From: Riemerella anatipestifer | Lineage (GTDB): Bacteria; Bacteroidota; Bacteroidia; Flavobacteriales; Weeksellaceae | DNA length: 64,000 bases | Direction: 5' to 3' | Assembly (NCBI RefSeq): GCF_035666175.1 | Contig: NZ_CP142016.1 | Coordinates: 1,364,001 to 1,428,000, forward strand | Part shown: positions 10,517 through 18,944 of the stretch, piece by piece | How the letters are laid out: each line of letters begins with the position of its first letter | Position numbering within the stretch: position 1 is the stretch's first letter | Notes under the pieces: generated by a model | The model's database searches: none | Told to the model about the DNA's origin: nothing | The model's input: the letters and a program-made list of their open reading frames with translations, nothing else | Translations under genes and position numbers: made by a program

Positions 10517-10591
10517 GGGTTCTTAGCTCAGTTGGTTCAGAGCATCTGGTTTACACCCAGAGGGTCGGGGGTTCGAATCCCTCAGAACCCA
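10517..10591 (+). tRNA. tRNA-Val (anticodon UAC), second copy
   Basis: Identical to the first tRNA-Val from the D-arm through the T-arm, but with a different, fully paired acceptor stem GGGTTCT/AGAACCC. No CCA is encoded after discriminator A. Six bases follow the CCA of the first gene, so both are probably one transcript. Confidence 0.95.
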
Positions 10592-10600
10592 CTTTAAAAT

Positions 10601-10632
10601 AAAAATCTTACAACAATGTGAGATTTTTATTT
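10601..10632 (+). terminator. Terminator after the tRNA-Val pair (probably bidirectional)
   Basis: AAAAATCTTAC pairs with GTGAGATTTTT around a 6-nt loop and is followed by a T-rich tail. It also serves the convergent truncated integrase at 10646. Confidence 0.8.
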
Positions 10633-10645
10633 ATTCATTCCTCTA

Positions 10646-11308
10646 TCAATAATACTTTACTGGATTATGTTCTTCAAAAGGATTAGATTCTAAATATTTC
10701 TGAATAACAGCCTGTTTAACTACTTTTTTAAATCTCTGTAAAGACTTATTAATAGTAACCTGCTGATGCTTTAATTCAGTCTTAGAGTAATATTCAAACT
10801 CTGTAATAAAGTTAAAATCTAAATCTTTTAGCTTAATATCAGATTTTTTGTAATAAAATTTTATGAACTCTTTTACATCATCTCTGATATAGCTGAATTT
10901 ATCCCAAGTCTGCTTTTTAATCTCTACATCTATAAGTTTTTTCAGTTTCTCAAGATATATTTCATAATATTCTAACACACCATATTCTCTAGCTAAAGTT
11001 TCTCCTTTATATTGTGTATAGATGTCATTTACATCAAATTTTTCTTCCTTAACTTGAAGGAATAAAAAAGCCTGATTAATGTTATTCTTAATCAGGCTTA
11101 ATTGTGTATTGATAAAGTTGTTTTCTTCATTGGGTGGTTTTGCAAGCTGTTTCTTACTATCCCAATTATTAGGATTGATGAATAATCCTATAGAGAATAC
11201 TTTTCTCTCTTGTAGATATGTCACCCTGCACCTTAAAGGTGCTATGCCTTTTGAATTTGTATTAACTTTATCCAATACAAATAGTATGTTCAATTTATTA
11301 TTATTCAT
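10646..11308 (-). pseudogene. Truncated tyrosine recombinase (N-terminal half only)
   Basis: 220 aa. Residues 1-100 look like the arm-type DNA-binding domain of Bacteroidota integrases (ILFVLDKVN, APLRCRVTY, FINPNNWD), and 105-215 like the SAM-like core-binding domain. The frame stops (NPVKYY) before any catalytic residue: there is no R...HxxR...Y domain. Family members are about 400 aa. It lies between tRNA-Val and tRNA-Asn genes, typical targets of such integrases, so it is probably the remnant of an integrated element. A role as a DNA-binding protein cannot be excluded. Confidence 0.8.
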
Positions 11309-11465
11309 GTTGTTATAAGATTTTAGAGGGTATGACTTTTAGAAAATTAGGGTATGCCTTTTTTTGTGCCTTTTTATCTAAAAAAACTAGGATGAAATAA
11401 TGACTTAAAGACTATGAGAAAGACATTAAGTTATGAGATAACTTGCAGATATAGAGCTACAAAAC

Positions 11466-11498
11466 AAAAAAAAGACCTACATTTCTGTAAGTCTTTTT
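11466..11498 (-). terminator. Terminator after tRNA-Asn (bidirectional)
   Basis: A 12-bp stem (AAAAAGACCTAC with GTAAGTCTTTTT, one G-U) with a 6-nt loop and T/A tails on both sides, directly after the tRNA-Asn 3' end. Confidence 0.8.
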
Positions 11499-11499
11499 G

Positions 11500-11573
11500 C
11501 TCCTCCTGCTGGGCTCGAACCAGCGACCCTCTGATTAACAGTCAGATGCTCTAACCAACTGAGCTAAGGAGGA
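11500..11573 (-). tRNA. tRNA-Asn (anticodon GUU)
   Basis: Minus strand: acceptor TCCTCCT/AGGAGGA, discriminator G, D-arm AGCTCAGTTGGTTAGAGC, anticodon loop TGTTAAT (GTT), T-arm with GGTTCGAGC. CCA is not encoded. Confidence 0.95.
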
Positions 11574-11597
11574 ATGGTTTGTTGTTTTTTCGTGGTG

Positions 11598-11605
11598 CAA
11601 ATATA
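11598..11605 (-). promoter_or_regulatory. -7 box of tRNA-Asn
   Basis: Minus strand TATATTTG, exact TAnnTTTG, 24 bases ahead of the tRNA. A TTTG lies 21 bp further upstream. Confidence 0.7.
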
Positions 11606-11644
11606 GAAACTTTTTCTAATATCTTCCAAATTTATTTTTAAAAT

Positions 11645-12976
11645 TTATTTAAAAATTTTAAAAATGTCGCTTCCAATAATGAGTAGCATCAATCCCATAA
11701 GAAAAATTACTCCTATGGTTTGAGCATTTTCAAGCACTTTTTGAGGTACAGGTTTTCCTGTGATAACTTCCCATAGAGTAAACATAACATGCCCACCATC
11801 TAAACCTGGTATAGGCAGTAAATTAAGAAATGCCAACCATACCGAAAACATAGCAGTAAACGCCCAAAATGCTTCCCAATTGATAGAGGTTGGCATCATT
11901 TTAACGATACCTATTGGTCCAGACACTTTTTTATAACCTTGTGTCTTTTGGTTGAAAATAATTTTGAACTGTTTTACTTGCATTACTAGAGCGTCTATTG
12001 TTCTTTCTTGCCCTCTAGGTATAGCTTGTAGTAAACTGTACTCCTTGTTTACTAATGTACTATTAAGTGATTTTAGTCTCTCTTCTTCGTTGGGAGTAAA
12101 GCCAATTTTTCCGTCCTTATTTACCGTAATAGTTTGCTTCAATAGATTTCCATTTCTCAGAACTTCAATTTCTGTCGTTTGATTTTTAAGGTTTTTAAGT
12201 ATAGAGGCAAGATTGTCAAAATACTTTATAGGAGTATTGTTTATACCAACTATTTTGTCTCCTTTTTTAAGTTGAGCCTTTTGTGCAGGACTATTGGGTG
12301 AAATACTATCTATAACCACAGGGAATCTAGCAGAGTAGATTGCTCTAACTTCATTAGCTTTCATAACTTCTGCTACACCATCTTCATTAGTAGGAAAAGT
12401 AACCTCTTTGCCTTCTCTAAGTACGGTAATTTCATTTGATAATAGTAAGTTTATCATAGAATTTTCCATTCTTTCGGCAGGTTTTCCATCTATGGCAACT
12501 ATTTTGTCTCCATTTTGCAATCCCATCTTTTGGGCAGCCTCACTTACGGCTATTCCGTCCTCAAACTTGCTATTATCGTGGTAAGTTTCTCCATTAAAAA
12601 AGCTAAGACAAGAATAAATAAACCAAGCTAAAAAGAAATTCACAGTAACACCACCTAGCATAATGATAAGCCTTTGCCAAGCAGGTTTAGAACGAAACTC
12701 CCAAGGTTGTGCTGATTTTTTAAGTTGTTCGGTATCCATACTTTCGTCTACCATACCTGCTATTTTTACATAGCCTCCGAACGGAAGCCAACCTATACCA
12801 TATTCTGTTTCTCCAATTTTCTTTTTAACAACAGAAAACCAAGGGTCAAAGAAAAGATAAAACTTCTCGACTTTGGTCTTAAAATATTTAGCTGGAATAA
12901 AATGTCCTAACTCATGCAAGGTAACTAAAATTGAAATACTAAGAACAAATTGAAATATTTGGGTTAACAAATCCAT
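11645..12976 (-). CDS. rseP: RIP metalloprotease RseP (site-2 protease)
   Basis: 443 aa zinc membrane protease of the S2P family that cleaves transmembrane segments such as anti-sigma factors. HELGH at residues 21-25 gives the zinc ligands, and LNLLPIPGLDGGH in the C-terminal membrane part supplies the LDG motif. Two PDZ-like domains lie between them (around KMGLQNGDKIVAIDG and QLKKGDKIVGIN). Hydrophobic segments occur at the N-terminus, around residue 105 and at the C-terminus. Single gene with its own -7 box. Confidence 0.96.
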   Translation of the reverse strand: MDLLTQIFQFVLSISILVTLHELGHFIPAKYFKTKVEKFYLFFDPWFSVVKKKIGETEYGIGWLPFGGYVKIAGMVDESMDTEQLKKSAQPWEFRSKPAWQRLIIMLGGVTVNFFLAWFIYSCLSFFNGETYHDNSKFEDGIAVSEAAQKMGLQNGDKIVAIDGKPAERMENSMINLLLSNEITVLREGKEVTFPTNEDGVAEVMKANEVRAIYSARFPVVIDSISPNSPAQKAQLKKGDKIVGINNTPIKYFDNLASILKNLKNQTTEIEVLRNGNLLKQTITVNKDGKIGFTPNEEERLKSLNSTLVNKEYSLLQAIPRGQERTIDALVMQVKQFKIIFNQKTQGYKKVSGPIGIVKMMPTSINWEAFWAFTAMFSVWLAFLNLLPIPGLDGGHVMFTLWEVITGKPVPQKVLENAQTIGVIFLMGLMLLIIGSDIFKIFK

Positions 12977-13002
12977 GCTGTATTTTTTGTTTTAAATTCG
13001 TG

Positions 13003-13010
13003 CAAAGGTA
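13003..13010 (-). promoter_or_regulatory. -7 box of rseP
   Basis: Minus strand TACCTTTG (exact consensus), 26 bases ahead of the rseP ATG. Confidence 0.65.
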
Positions 13011-13032
13011 ATAAACTAAAATGATTTAGAAT

Positions 13033-13062
13033 AAAAAAGAGACTACCAAAGGTAATCTCTTT
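13033..13062 (-). terminator. Terminator of the 13085 gene
   Basis: Minus strand AGAGATTACC/GGTAGTCTCT hairpin (one G-U pair) followed by TTTTTT, 20 bases after the stop of the small outer-membrane protein gene and just ahead of the rseP promoter. Confidence 0.8.
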
Positions 13063-13084
13063 CTAATGATGTTGATGGACTTAC

Positions 13085-13513
13085 TTATAAGTTGATAGAA
13101 ACTCCTAGTCCTCCGTTATTACCAATTTCGGCAAAAACTCCTAAATTTTTATTGAAGAAATATCTTGCATCAATGTGTGCTCCTAGCCCAAAACCATGTC
13201 CTAATACGCCTATATCTAAGCCAGGGTAAATATCTAATTGGTCTGGAAGATTAAGGGCGTCTTGCAAATGATAATTTGCTCTACCGAATAAGAAAAAACC
13301 ATTGTCTTTTTTGTTGTTGAAATAGAAATGAGCACCAGCTCCTAAAGAGATAGCATTTGTAACTCCGTAGTCATAAGTACCAGATAGCCCTGAGCCATAG
13401 CCCCAAGCGGAAAGTCCTATTTGAAGTTTTTGGTCTCCTTTTCCATTCCAAGCCTGTGCAAACGAAAACTGAGCTAGCACAACTGTCATTAAAATTAAAA
13501 TTGTTTTTTTCAT
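13085..13513 (-). CDS. Small outer-membrane beta-barrel protein
   Basis: 142 aa with a clear signal peptide (cleavage after FSFAQ). The mature part alternates hydrophobic and polar residues in short Gly-rich strands (LQIGLSAWGYGSG, AISLGAGAHFYF, GLGAHIDARYFF), as in small beta-barrels, and ends with the hydrophobic strand GLGVSINL. I take it for a DUF6646-type protein of Flavobacteriia; function unknown. Monocistronic: -7 box at 13543-13550 and terminator at 13033-13062. Confidence 0.75.
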   Translation of the reverse strand: MKKTILILMTVVLAQFSFAQAWNGKGDQKLQIGLSAWGYGSGLSGTYDYGVTNAISLGAGAHFYFNNKKDNGFFLFGRANYHLQDALNLPDQLDIYPGLDIGVLGHGFGLGAHIDARYFFNKNLGVFAEIGNNGGLGVSINL

Positions 13514-13542
13514 AGGAATCTATTTTTAGTTTAAATTAGCCT

Positions 13543-13550
13543 CAAAAATA
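13543..13550 (-). promoter_or_regulatory. -7 box of the 13085 gene
   Basis: Minus strand TATTTTTG, an exact TAnnTTTG, about 30 bases ahead of the ATG. Confidence 0.5.
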
Positions 13551-13593
13551 AAGATATATTTCTTTACAGTAACGCCATTTTTTCAATTTAATT

Positions 13594-14355
13594 ATGAATG
13601 ATTTTAAAATTACAGCTTTAAACTTTGATATTCAGTGGAAATCACCATTAGACAATTTCAGCAAAATAGAAGATAGTCTTAAGGGTGCAAATGCCAACTT
13701 ATTTCTCCTTCCAGAAATGTTTTCTACAGGATTTTATATGAAACCAGAAGAAATTGCAGATGAGCAAGAAAAAACACTACAGTGGATGAAAGTTTTAGCT
13801 AAAAATAAGAATGCTGCCATTGGAGGTAGCATTTCCGTGAAAGAAGGCAATAATTACTATAATAGATTTTATTTTGTGAAACCTTGTGGAGATTATCATT
13901 TTTATGATAAAAGGCATCTTTTCTCATACTCTGGGGAGGATAAGGTTTACTCTAAAGGTAATGATAGAGTGATTGTGGAATATGAGGGAATAAAATTTCT
14001 ACTGCAAATCTGTTACGATTTACGCTTTCCTGTATTTAGTAGGAATAAAGGAGATTACGATGTGGCTTTATATGTGGCTAATTGGCCTATCCAAAGAATA
14101 GATGCGTGGAATACTTTGTTAAAAGCTAGGGCAATTGAAAATCAAGCTTATGTATTTGGTGTTAATAGGATAGGTATAGATGGCAATGGCTTAGAATACC
14201 CTGAAAGTACCCATTGCTTTTTTCCTGATGGAAGTGAAGTCTCCTGTAAAAAAGGAGATTTAGTAGAAGTTGTTTTAAATATGGAACGTCTGAAGAACTT
14301 TAGAAAGAAATTTCCTTTTTTAGGAGATACTGATAACTTTGAAGTCAATCTCTAA
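13594..14355 (+). CDS. Nitrilase-family carbon-nitrogen hydrolase (omega-amidase-like)
   Basis: 253 aa cytosolic hydrolase with the nitrilase Glu-Lys-Cys triad visible: E41 in LLPEMFSTGF, K106 in YDKRHLF and C140 in QICYDLRFP. The pattern YDKRHLFSYSGE and the WPIQRIDAWNTLLKARAIENQ segment are those of the YafV/Nit2 group, which hydrolyses alpha-ketoglutaramate or similar omega-amides in metabolite repair. Substrate is inferred from subfamily only. Convergent with the next gene through a shared terminator. Confidence 0.88.
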   Translation: MNDFKITALNFDIQWKSPLDNFSKIEDSLKGANANLFLLPEMFSTGFYMKPEEIADEQEKTLQWMKVLAKNKNAAIGGSISVKEGNNYYNRFYFVKPCGDYHFYDKRHLFSYSGEDKVYSKGNDRVIVEYEGIKFLLQICYDLRFPVFSRNKGDYDVALYVANWPIQRIDAWNTLLKARAIENQAYVFGVNRIGIDGNGLEYPESTHCFFPDGSEVSCKKGDLVEVVLNMERLKNFRKKFPFLGDTDNFEVNL

Positions 14356-14361
14356 AAGGAA

Positions 14362-14397
14362 AAATCTCTTAAACTATAAAACTAGTTTAAGAGATTT
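14362..14397. terminator. Bidirectional terminator between convergent genes
   Basis: A perfect 14-bp inverted repeat (AAATCTCTTAAACT and its complement) with an 8-nt loop, lying between the 14355 and 14418 stop codons, with A/T runs on both sides. Confidence 0.85.
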
Positions 14398-14417
14398 AAA
14401 AAAGTTAAAAAATGATA

Positions 14418-15470
14418 TTATCTGCCTTCTGCCAGTCGTATCGCTTCTTTAGCAACTTTCTCTTGTATGCCCATATCTAGGTGGCTTGTAAAGCCTACAC
14501 ACGAACAATTAATTTCACCTAAAACATACTTATCGCTACCGTCTGGATGATAGTCTAGCATAAAATCTGCCGTCCAAATGAGAGGTGTGTTTTTCTCTTC
14601 TAATATCTCTTTTACTTTTGGAAGTTGAGAAAGGAAAATATCCATCAGTGGCTTCCAATCTTCGGGGCTATCGTAGCGATATTGTGCCCCAGAAAACAAA
14701 GTCGCGGAGAAAGCATCTTCTGTATTGGCTGGTTTTTTGTGTACCACAAAAACAGGTTCTTCGCCTACCATTAGAATCCTAATTTCGCCTTCTTTAATCC
14801 TAGGCATAAATCTCATATCTACTAGCATACCGTTTTCCCCAGTAATATACCTCTCACAAAAATCCATAAACTCTTCTAGCGTTTTGTATTCCACGTGATT
14901 GTCCACAGCTTCAGTTAATTTGAGTGGCGTATCTAGAGGGAGTTCATCTCCTGCTTGGTAAGAAATATTGCCGTCCACCTGCACTCTCCAAATACCTTCC
15001 CCAGTGCTTCCTCGGTTTTGTTTTAGAACTCTTTCACCATGCGAGATACTTCTTGGGAAATGCTTTCTAAATTCTTCTATGGTATAGTAAGCGAAAGTAT
15101 CTGTAGGTACAAGGCTAGTATTTGCTAATTTTACAAGAGCATCTTTTGCCCCGAATTTTATCATAGATTTAGGCTCGCTCATTCCTACAAGACCATACTC
15201 TGAAAGTTTTGATAGAATAGAAAAATATATCTTTTCATTGTCAGGCAACGAGCCTGGATTTACTCTACTAATATAAGCGTCGAAGTTGTCTTTTACATAA
15301 TTAAAGATTTCTTCAGCTTTATCATTTTCAAACTTTACTACTTCAGCATTCCAGCCTAAATCTTTAATGGAATTTAAGATAGGTAGAGTGTCCTTTCTGT
15401 GTCCGTCTGCACCTTTGTCACTACCTCCAACAGATTCAAAAATTACAATTTTCTTATGTTTCATAATCAA
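14418..15470 (-). CDS. Cj0069 family protein (ATP-grasp-like)
   Basis: 350 aa (or 348 from the second ATG, MKHKK). The N-terminal ESVGGSDKGADGHRKDT motif is the signature of the Cj0069 family. The middle holds ATP-grasp-like elements (VLKQNRGSTGEGIWRV, MRFMPRIKEGEIRILMVG) and the C-terminal GEINCSCVGFTSH corresponds to the metal/substrate loop. ATP-grasp enzymes join a carboxylate to an amine or thiol; the substrate of this family is not known to me. Single gene with its own promoter box. Confidence 0.85.
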   Translation of the reverse strand: MIMKHKKIVIFESVGGSDKGADGHRKDTLPILNSIKDLGWNAEVVKFENDKAEEIFNYVKDNFDAYISRVNPGSLPDNEKIYFSILSKLSEYGLVGMSEPKSMIKFGAKDALVKLANTSLVPTDTFAYYTIEEFRKHFPRSISHGERVLKQNRGSTGEGIWRVQVDGNISYQAGDELPLDTPLKLTEAVDNHVEYKTLEEFMDFCERYITGENGMLVDMRFMPRIKEGEIRILMVGEEPVFVVHKKPANTEDAFSATLFSGAQYRYDSPEDWKPLMDIFLSQLPKVKEILEEKNTPLIWTADFMLDYHPDGSDKYVLGEINCSCVGFTSHLDMGIQEKVAKEAIRLAEGR

Positions 15471-15485
15471 ATAAAATTAACCTAT

Positions 15486-15493
15486 CAAAGGTA
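15486..15493 (-). promoter_or_regulatory. -7 box of the Cj0069-family gene
   Basis: Minus strand TACCTTTG (exact consensus), 15 bases ahead of the first ATG. Confidence 0.6.
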
Positions 15494-15609
15494 AGGATAA
15501 ACTACTTTAAAAACTATGATGTTTGTCAATATTTACATTTTTGTAATATGATATTAAATAAGTGTTTTTAGTTATGAATTCATGGTGATATCAGTTCTTA
15601 ATTATTAGT

Positions 15610-15617
15610 TATATTTG
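15610..15617 (+). promoter_or_regulatory. -7 box of uvrB
   Basis: TATATTTG (exact consensus) ends only four bases before the uvrB ATG, so the transcript probably starts at or next to the start codon. Confidence 0.6.
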
Positions 15618-15621
15618 TGAA

Positions 15622-17622
15622 ATGAAATTTAAACTCCATTCTGAATTTAAACCTACTGGAGACCAGCCACAAGCGATTGATAAGTTGATTTCAGGGATAG
15701 AACAAGGTCAACCCTACCAAACTCTACTAGGAGTTACAGGCTCTGGTAAAACTTTTACTATTGCTAATGTGGTAAACCGTATTCAAAGACCTACTATTGT
15801 TCTCGCTCATAACAAAACTTTGGCGGCGCAGTTATTTATGGAGTTTAAGGAATTTTTTCCTGAAAATGCGGTAGAGTATTTCGTATCTTATTACGATTAT
15901 TACCAACCCGAAGCATACATTGCTAGTACAGGAACTTACATAGAAAAAGACCTTAGTATAAATGAAGAGGTAGAGAAATTAAGGCTTTCTGCTACGACAA
16001 GCCTTCTTTCAGGGAGGCGAGATGTGCTTATAGTAGCTTCGGTGTCATGCATTTATGGTATTGGTAACCCAACGGAGTTTAATAAATCTCTTATAGAATT
16101 GGAGCTTCAATCTAAAATTTCTAGAACAGATTTGCTCCACAAGCTAGTTAGTGCACTTTACTCTAGGGCGGTTAATGAATTTGTGAGAGGGAGTTTTAGG
16201 GTTAAAGGAGATGTGGTAGATGTTTTTCCCGCTTATGCTGATAATGCGATTAGGATAAGGTTTTTTGGTAACGAAATTGATAAAATCCAAAGCTTTGACC
16301 CTATTTCAGGAAATATAATGGGTGATTTTGATAAAATTAATATTTACCCTGCTAATCTATTCGTTACCTCAAAAGAAACTATGAATAGTGCTATTAGAGA
16401 AATCCAAGATGACCTTGTAAAGCAAGTGGATTTTTTTAATGAAATAGGAAAAAACCTAGAAGCTAAGCGTTTGAAAGAGCGAACGGAATTGGATTTGGAA
16501 ATGATAAAAGAGCTGGGTTATTGTTCTGGTATAGAGAATTATTCTAGGTATATGGATGGTAGAAAACCTGGTTCTCGTCCGTTTTGTTTATTAGACTATT
16601 TTCCTAAAGATTACCTAATGGTGATAGACGAGAGCCATGTAACCATACCTCAAGTACACGCAATGTACGGAGGCGACCGTAGCAGAAAAGAGAGCTTGGT
16701 AGAATATGGGTTTAGATTGCCCGCTGCAATGGATAACAGACCCTTAAAGTTTGAGGAGTTTGAAAAAATGCAAAACCAAGTTATCTATGTGTCTGCCACT
16801 CCAGCGGATTATGAATTGGAAAAGACTCAAGGCGAATATGTGGAGCAGATTATCCGCCCGACAGGTTTACTAGACCCAATTATAGAGGTAAGACCTACGC
16901 TTAATCAGATAGATGATTTGATGGAGGAAATCCAAAAAAGAGCGGAGGAAGACGAGAGAGTCTTGGTAACCACCCTCACAAAAAAAATGGCAGAAGAACT
17001 CACTAAATATTTCACCAAATTTGGCATACGAACTAGATATATTCATTCTGATGTGGATACGCTAGAACGTATACAGATAATGCAAGATTTGCGTACAGGG
17101 CTTTTTGATGTGCTTGTGGGAGTTAATCTACTTAGAGAAGGTTTAGATTTACCAGAGGTATCTTTGGTGGCTATCTTAGATGCAGATAAAGAGGGTATGC
17201 TTCGTTCTCGCCGTTCAATGATACAGACGGTAGGACGAGCGGCTAGAAACATCAATGGCAAAGCCATTATGTATGCAGATAAGATGACTAAATCTATGCA
17301 AGCCACCATTGATGAAACCAACTATCGTAGAGAAAAACAAATGAGCTACAACGAGGCTAACGGTCTTGTACCGCAGCCTTTAAATAAGAAAATATCCGAT
17401 GTTTTGGTAGGGCATACACCTGATTTCCCGAAACAAGAATATATCCAAAAAGAAATTGTGAAGCAGGTAGCTGAAACAAAGGTTAGCTATGGTAATGCAG
17501 AGGATTTGGAGAAAATAATAGCAGAGAAACAAAAACAAATGGAGGTTGCCGCAAAACAATTAGACTTTATCTTAGCCGCAAAACTAAGAGATGAAATAAA
17601 GGCTCTAAAAGGAACACCGTAA
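15622..17622 (+). CDS. uvrB: Excinuclease ABC subunit B
   Basis: 666 aa DNA-repair helicase-like protein that verifies damage handed over by UvrA and loads UvrC. Walker A GVTGSGKT is at residues 37-44, the beta-hairpin region [13 protein letters not shown] follows, then DESHV (Walker B) and the SF2 motifs [13 protein letters not shown] and QTVGRAARN. The C-terminal UVR domain that binds UvrC ends the protein ([21 protein letters not shown]). Full length for the family. Confidence 0.98.
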   Translation: MKFKLHSEFKPTGDQPQAIDKLISGIEQGQPYQTLLGVTGSGKTFTIANVVNRIQRPTIVLAHNKTLAAQLFMEFKEFFPENAVEYFVSYYDYYQPEAYIASTGTYIEKDLSINEEVEKLRLSATTSLLSGRRDVLIVASVSCIYGIGNPTEFNKSLIELELQSKISRTDLLHKLVSALYSRAVNEFVRGSFRVKGDVVDVFPAYADNAIRIRFFGNEIDKIQSFDPISGNIMGDFDKINIYPANLFVTSKETMNSAIREIQDDLVKQVDFFNEIGKNLEAKRLKERTELDLEMIKELGYCSGIENYSRYMDGRKPGSRPFCLLDYFPKDYLMVIDESHVTIPQVHAMYGGDRSRKESLVEYGFRLPAAMDNRPLKFEEFEKMQNQVIYVSATPADYELEKTQGEYVEQIIRPTGLLDPIIEVRPTLNQIDDLMEEIQKRAEEDERVLVTTLTKKMAEELTKYFTKFGIRTRYIHSDVDTLERIQIMQDLRTGLFDVLVGVNLLREGLDLPEVSLVAILDADKEGMLRSRRSMIQTVGRAARNINGKAIMYADKMTKSMQATIDETNYRREKQMSYNEANGLVPQPLNKKISDVLVGHTPDFPKQEYIQKEIVKQVAETKVSYGNAEDLEKIIAEKQKQMEVAAKQLDFILAAKLRDEIKALKGTP

Positions 17623-17647
17623 ATACTCTCAATTAAAACCATAATTG

Positions 17648-18172
17648 ATGCTAACGCCCCAAGACCTCAATAATATCATTAAATTATCGGAGAAAACCAT
17701 TCGCTTAAAAAGGAATGACTTACTTAAAGCGTCTGCTTCGGTAGATACCAACCTCTATTACATCACTAAAGGAAGCTTTAGAATATATCTGCTGAATGAA
17801 AATGGAGAACAAACAATAAGATTAGGTTACACAGGAAATTTTATTGTCGCTCTTGATTCTTTTTTGTCTCAAAAACCATCGGAATTTTTAATTCAAGCGA
17901 TAAAAACTTCGGAGGTAAAGGTTATTCCTAAATCTAAAATACAAGAGTTTCTACATAAAGAAGAAAACAAAAAATTATGGATAGCCTTGCTTGAAAACCT
18001 ACTTCTCCAACAGATGGAACGAGAGAAAGATATTTTAACATCATCTCCAAAAGAAAGATATTTGCGTGTTTTAAGACGAAGCTCAAGGCTTTTCCAAGAA
18101 ATTCCTAACAAATATATAGCGGATTACTTAGGTATAAGTGCCGAAACTTTATCAAGGCTAAAAAAATCTTGA
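17648..18172 (+). CDS. Crp/Fnr family transcriptional regulator
   Basis: 174 aa. An N-terminal cyclic-nucleotide-binding-like beta-roll (about 15-105, with LYYITKGSFRIYLLNENGEQTIRLGYTG) and a C-terminal HTH (IADYLGISAETLSRLKKS) that ends right after the recognition helix, shorter than classical Crp but normal in Bacteroidota. The Arg and Ser that bind cAMP are not evident, so the ligand is unknown. The ATG at 17648 is preferred over the TTG one codon earlier. It starts 25 bases after uvrB and precedes a DinB-family gene by about 50, so the three may share a transcript. Confidence 0.88.
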   Translation: MLTPQDLNNIIKLSEKTIRLKRNDLLKASASVDTNLYYITKGSFRIYLLNENGEQTIRLGYTGNFIVALDSFLSQKPSEFLIQAIKTSEVKVIPKSKIQEFLHKEENKKLWIALLENLLLQQMEREKDILTSSPKERYLRVLRRSSRLFQEIPNKYIADYLGISAETLSRLKKS

Positions 18173-18222
18173 CTTCCATCAATTTTTATTAAAGCTACGC
18201 TACAGAACTTTGCAGAAAAAAA

Positions 18223-18771
18223 ATGCGTACAGAAGTTTTATTACAGACCTTAGAGTTGCAAATTAAAGAAGCTATAATAACAGCTGAAATTCTTAAAACT
18301 AAAGACCCAGATTACCTTACTTGGAAACCACAGGAACACTCGTGGAATATATTAGAATGTGTAGAACACCTTAACCTATATGGCGATTTTTACCTCCCCG
18401 AATTTGAATTAAAAATAAAATCCTCTCATACCATACCAGAGGCAGATTTCAAAAGTGGTTGGTTGGGAGGCTATTTTGCAAAAAGGATATTGCCAAACCC
18501 CAAAAGCAAAATGAGAACTGCAAAGAGTAAAAACCCAATCAACAAAAACCTAGATAAATCGGTTTTAGAACGATTTATTTATCAGCAAGAGCGGTTTTTA
18601 GAGTTGCTAAATTTATCTAAAAGCATCAGCTTAAGCAGAACGAAAATAAATATTTCCATTTCTAAATGGATAAAATTACGACTAGGAGATGGTTTTATGT
18701 TCTATGTCAATCATATTTTAAGACATTTATATCAGATAGAAAATATACAATCGGCTTATAATGAAAATTAA
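18223..18771 (+). CDS. DinB family protein
   Basis: 182 aa. Four-helix-bundle DinB/YfiT-type protein: the N-terminal helix, then WKPQEHSWNILECVEHLNLYGDFYLPEF with the first metal-binding His (ECVEHL), and a C-terminal HILRHLYQIENIQ helix with the other histidines. Members bind a divalent metal and some are thiol transferases; the substrate here is unknown. Directly downstream of the Crp-like gene, which may control it. Confidence 0.82.
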   Translation: MRTEVLLQTLELQIKEAIITAEILKTKDPDYLTWKPQEHSWNILECVEHLNLYGDFYLPEFELKIKSSHTIPEADFKSGWLGGYFAKRILPNPKSKMRTAKSKNPINKNLDKSVLERFIYQQERFLELLNLSKSISLSRTKINISISKWIKLRLGDGFMFYVNHILRHLYQIENIQSAYNEN

Positions 18772-18804
18772 ACAGTGTTTAATGTTAAACACTGTTTAAT
18801 TTTT
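18767..18804 (+). terminator. Terminator of the uvrB-crp-dinB stretch
   Basis: A perfect 16-bp inverted repeat (ATTAAACAGTGTTTAA) with a 2-nt centre and a TTTTT tail. Its left arm includes the dinB stop codon. Confidence 0.88.
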
Positions 18805-18808
18805 GACT

Positions 18809-18835
18809 GTATTTTAAGTTTAAAATACTGTTTTT
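18809..18835 (+). terminator. Second hairpin after dinB
   Basis: GTATTTTAA/TTAAAATAC perfect 9-bp repeat followed by TGTTTTT, immediately after the first terminator; a tandem terminator is likely. A further AT palindrome follows at about 18838-18852. Confidence 0.55.
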
Positions 18836-18892
18836 AAGTATATATATACTATATGGAATTATTTTAATTTTTAAACAAATTTTATTTTATAG

Positions 18893-18921
18893 TTGTTGTT
18901 TAAAAAAAAGTTCTATATTTG
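18893..18921 (+). promoter_or_regulatory. Promoter of the FadL-like/SGNH gene pair
   Basis: TTG at 18893-18895, 18-bp spacer, TATATTTG at 18914-18921 (exact -7 box), 23 bases ahead of the ATG. Confidence 0.75.
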
Positions 18922-18944
18922 AAAACTTTAATTAACATAATTTT

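Noticed and set aside
10411-10602. 63-aa open frame with two near-identical halves (SSVGSEHLVYTQRVGGSNPS)
   Set aside because: It is the translation of the two tRNA-Val genes; the repeat is the tRNA core.
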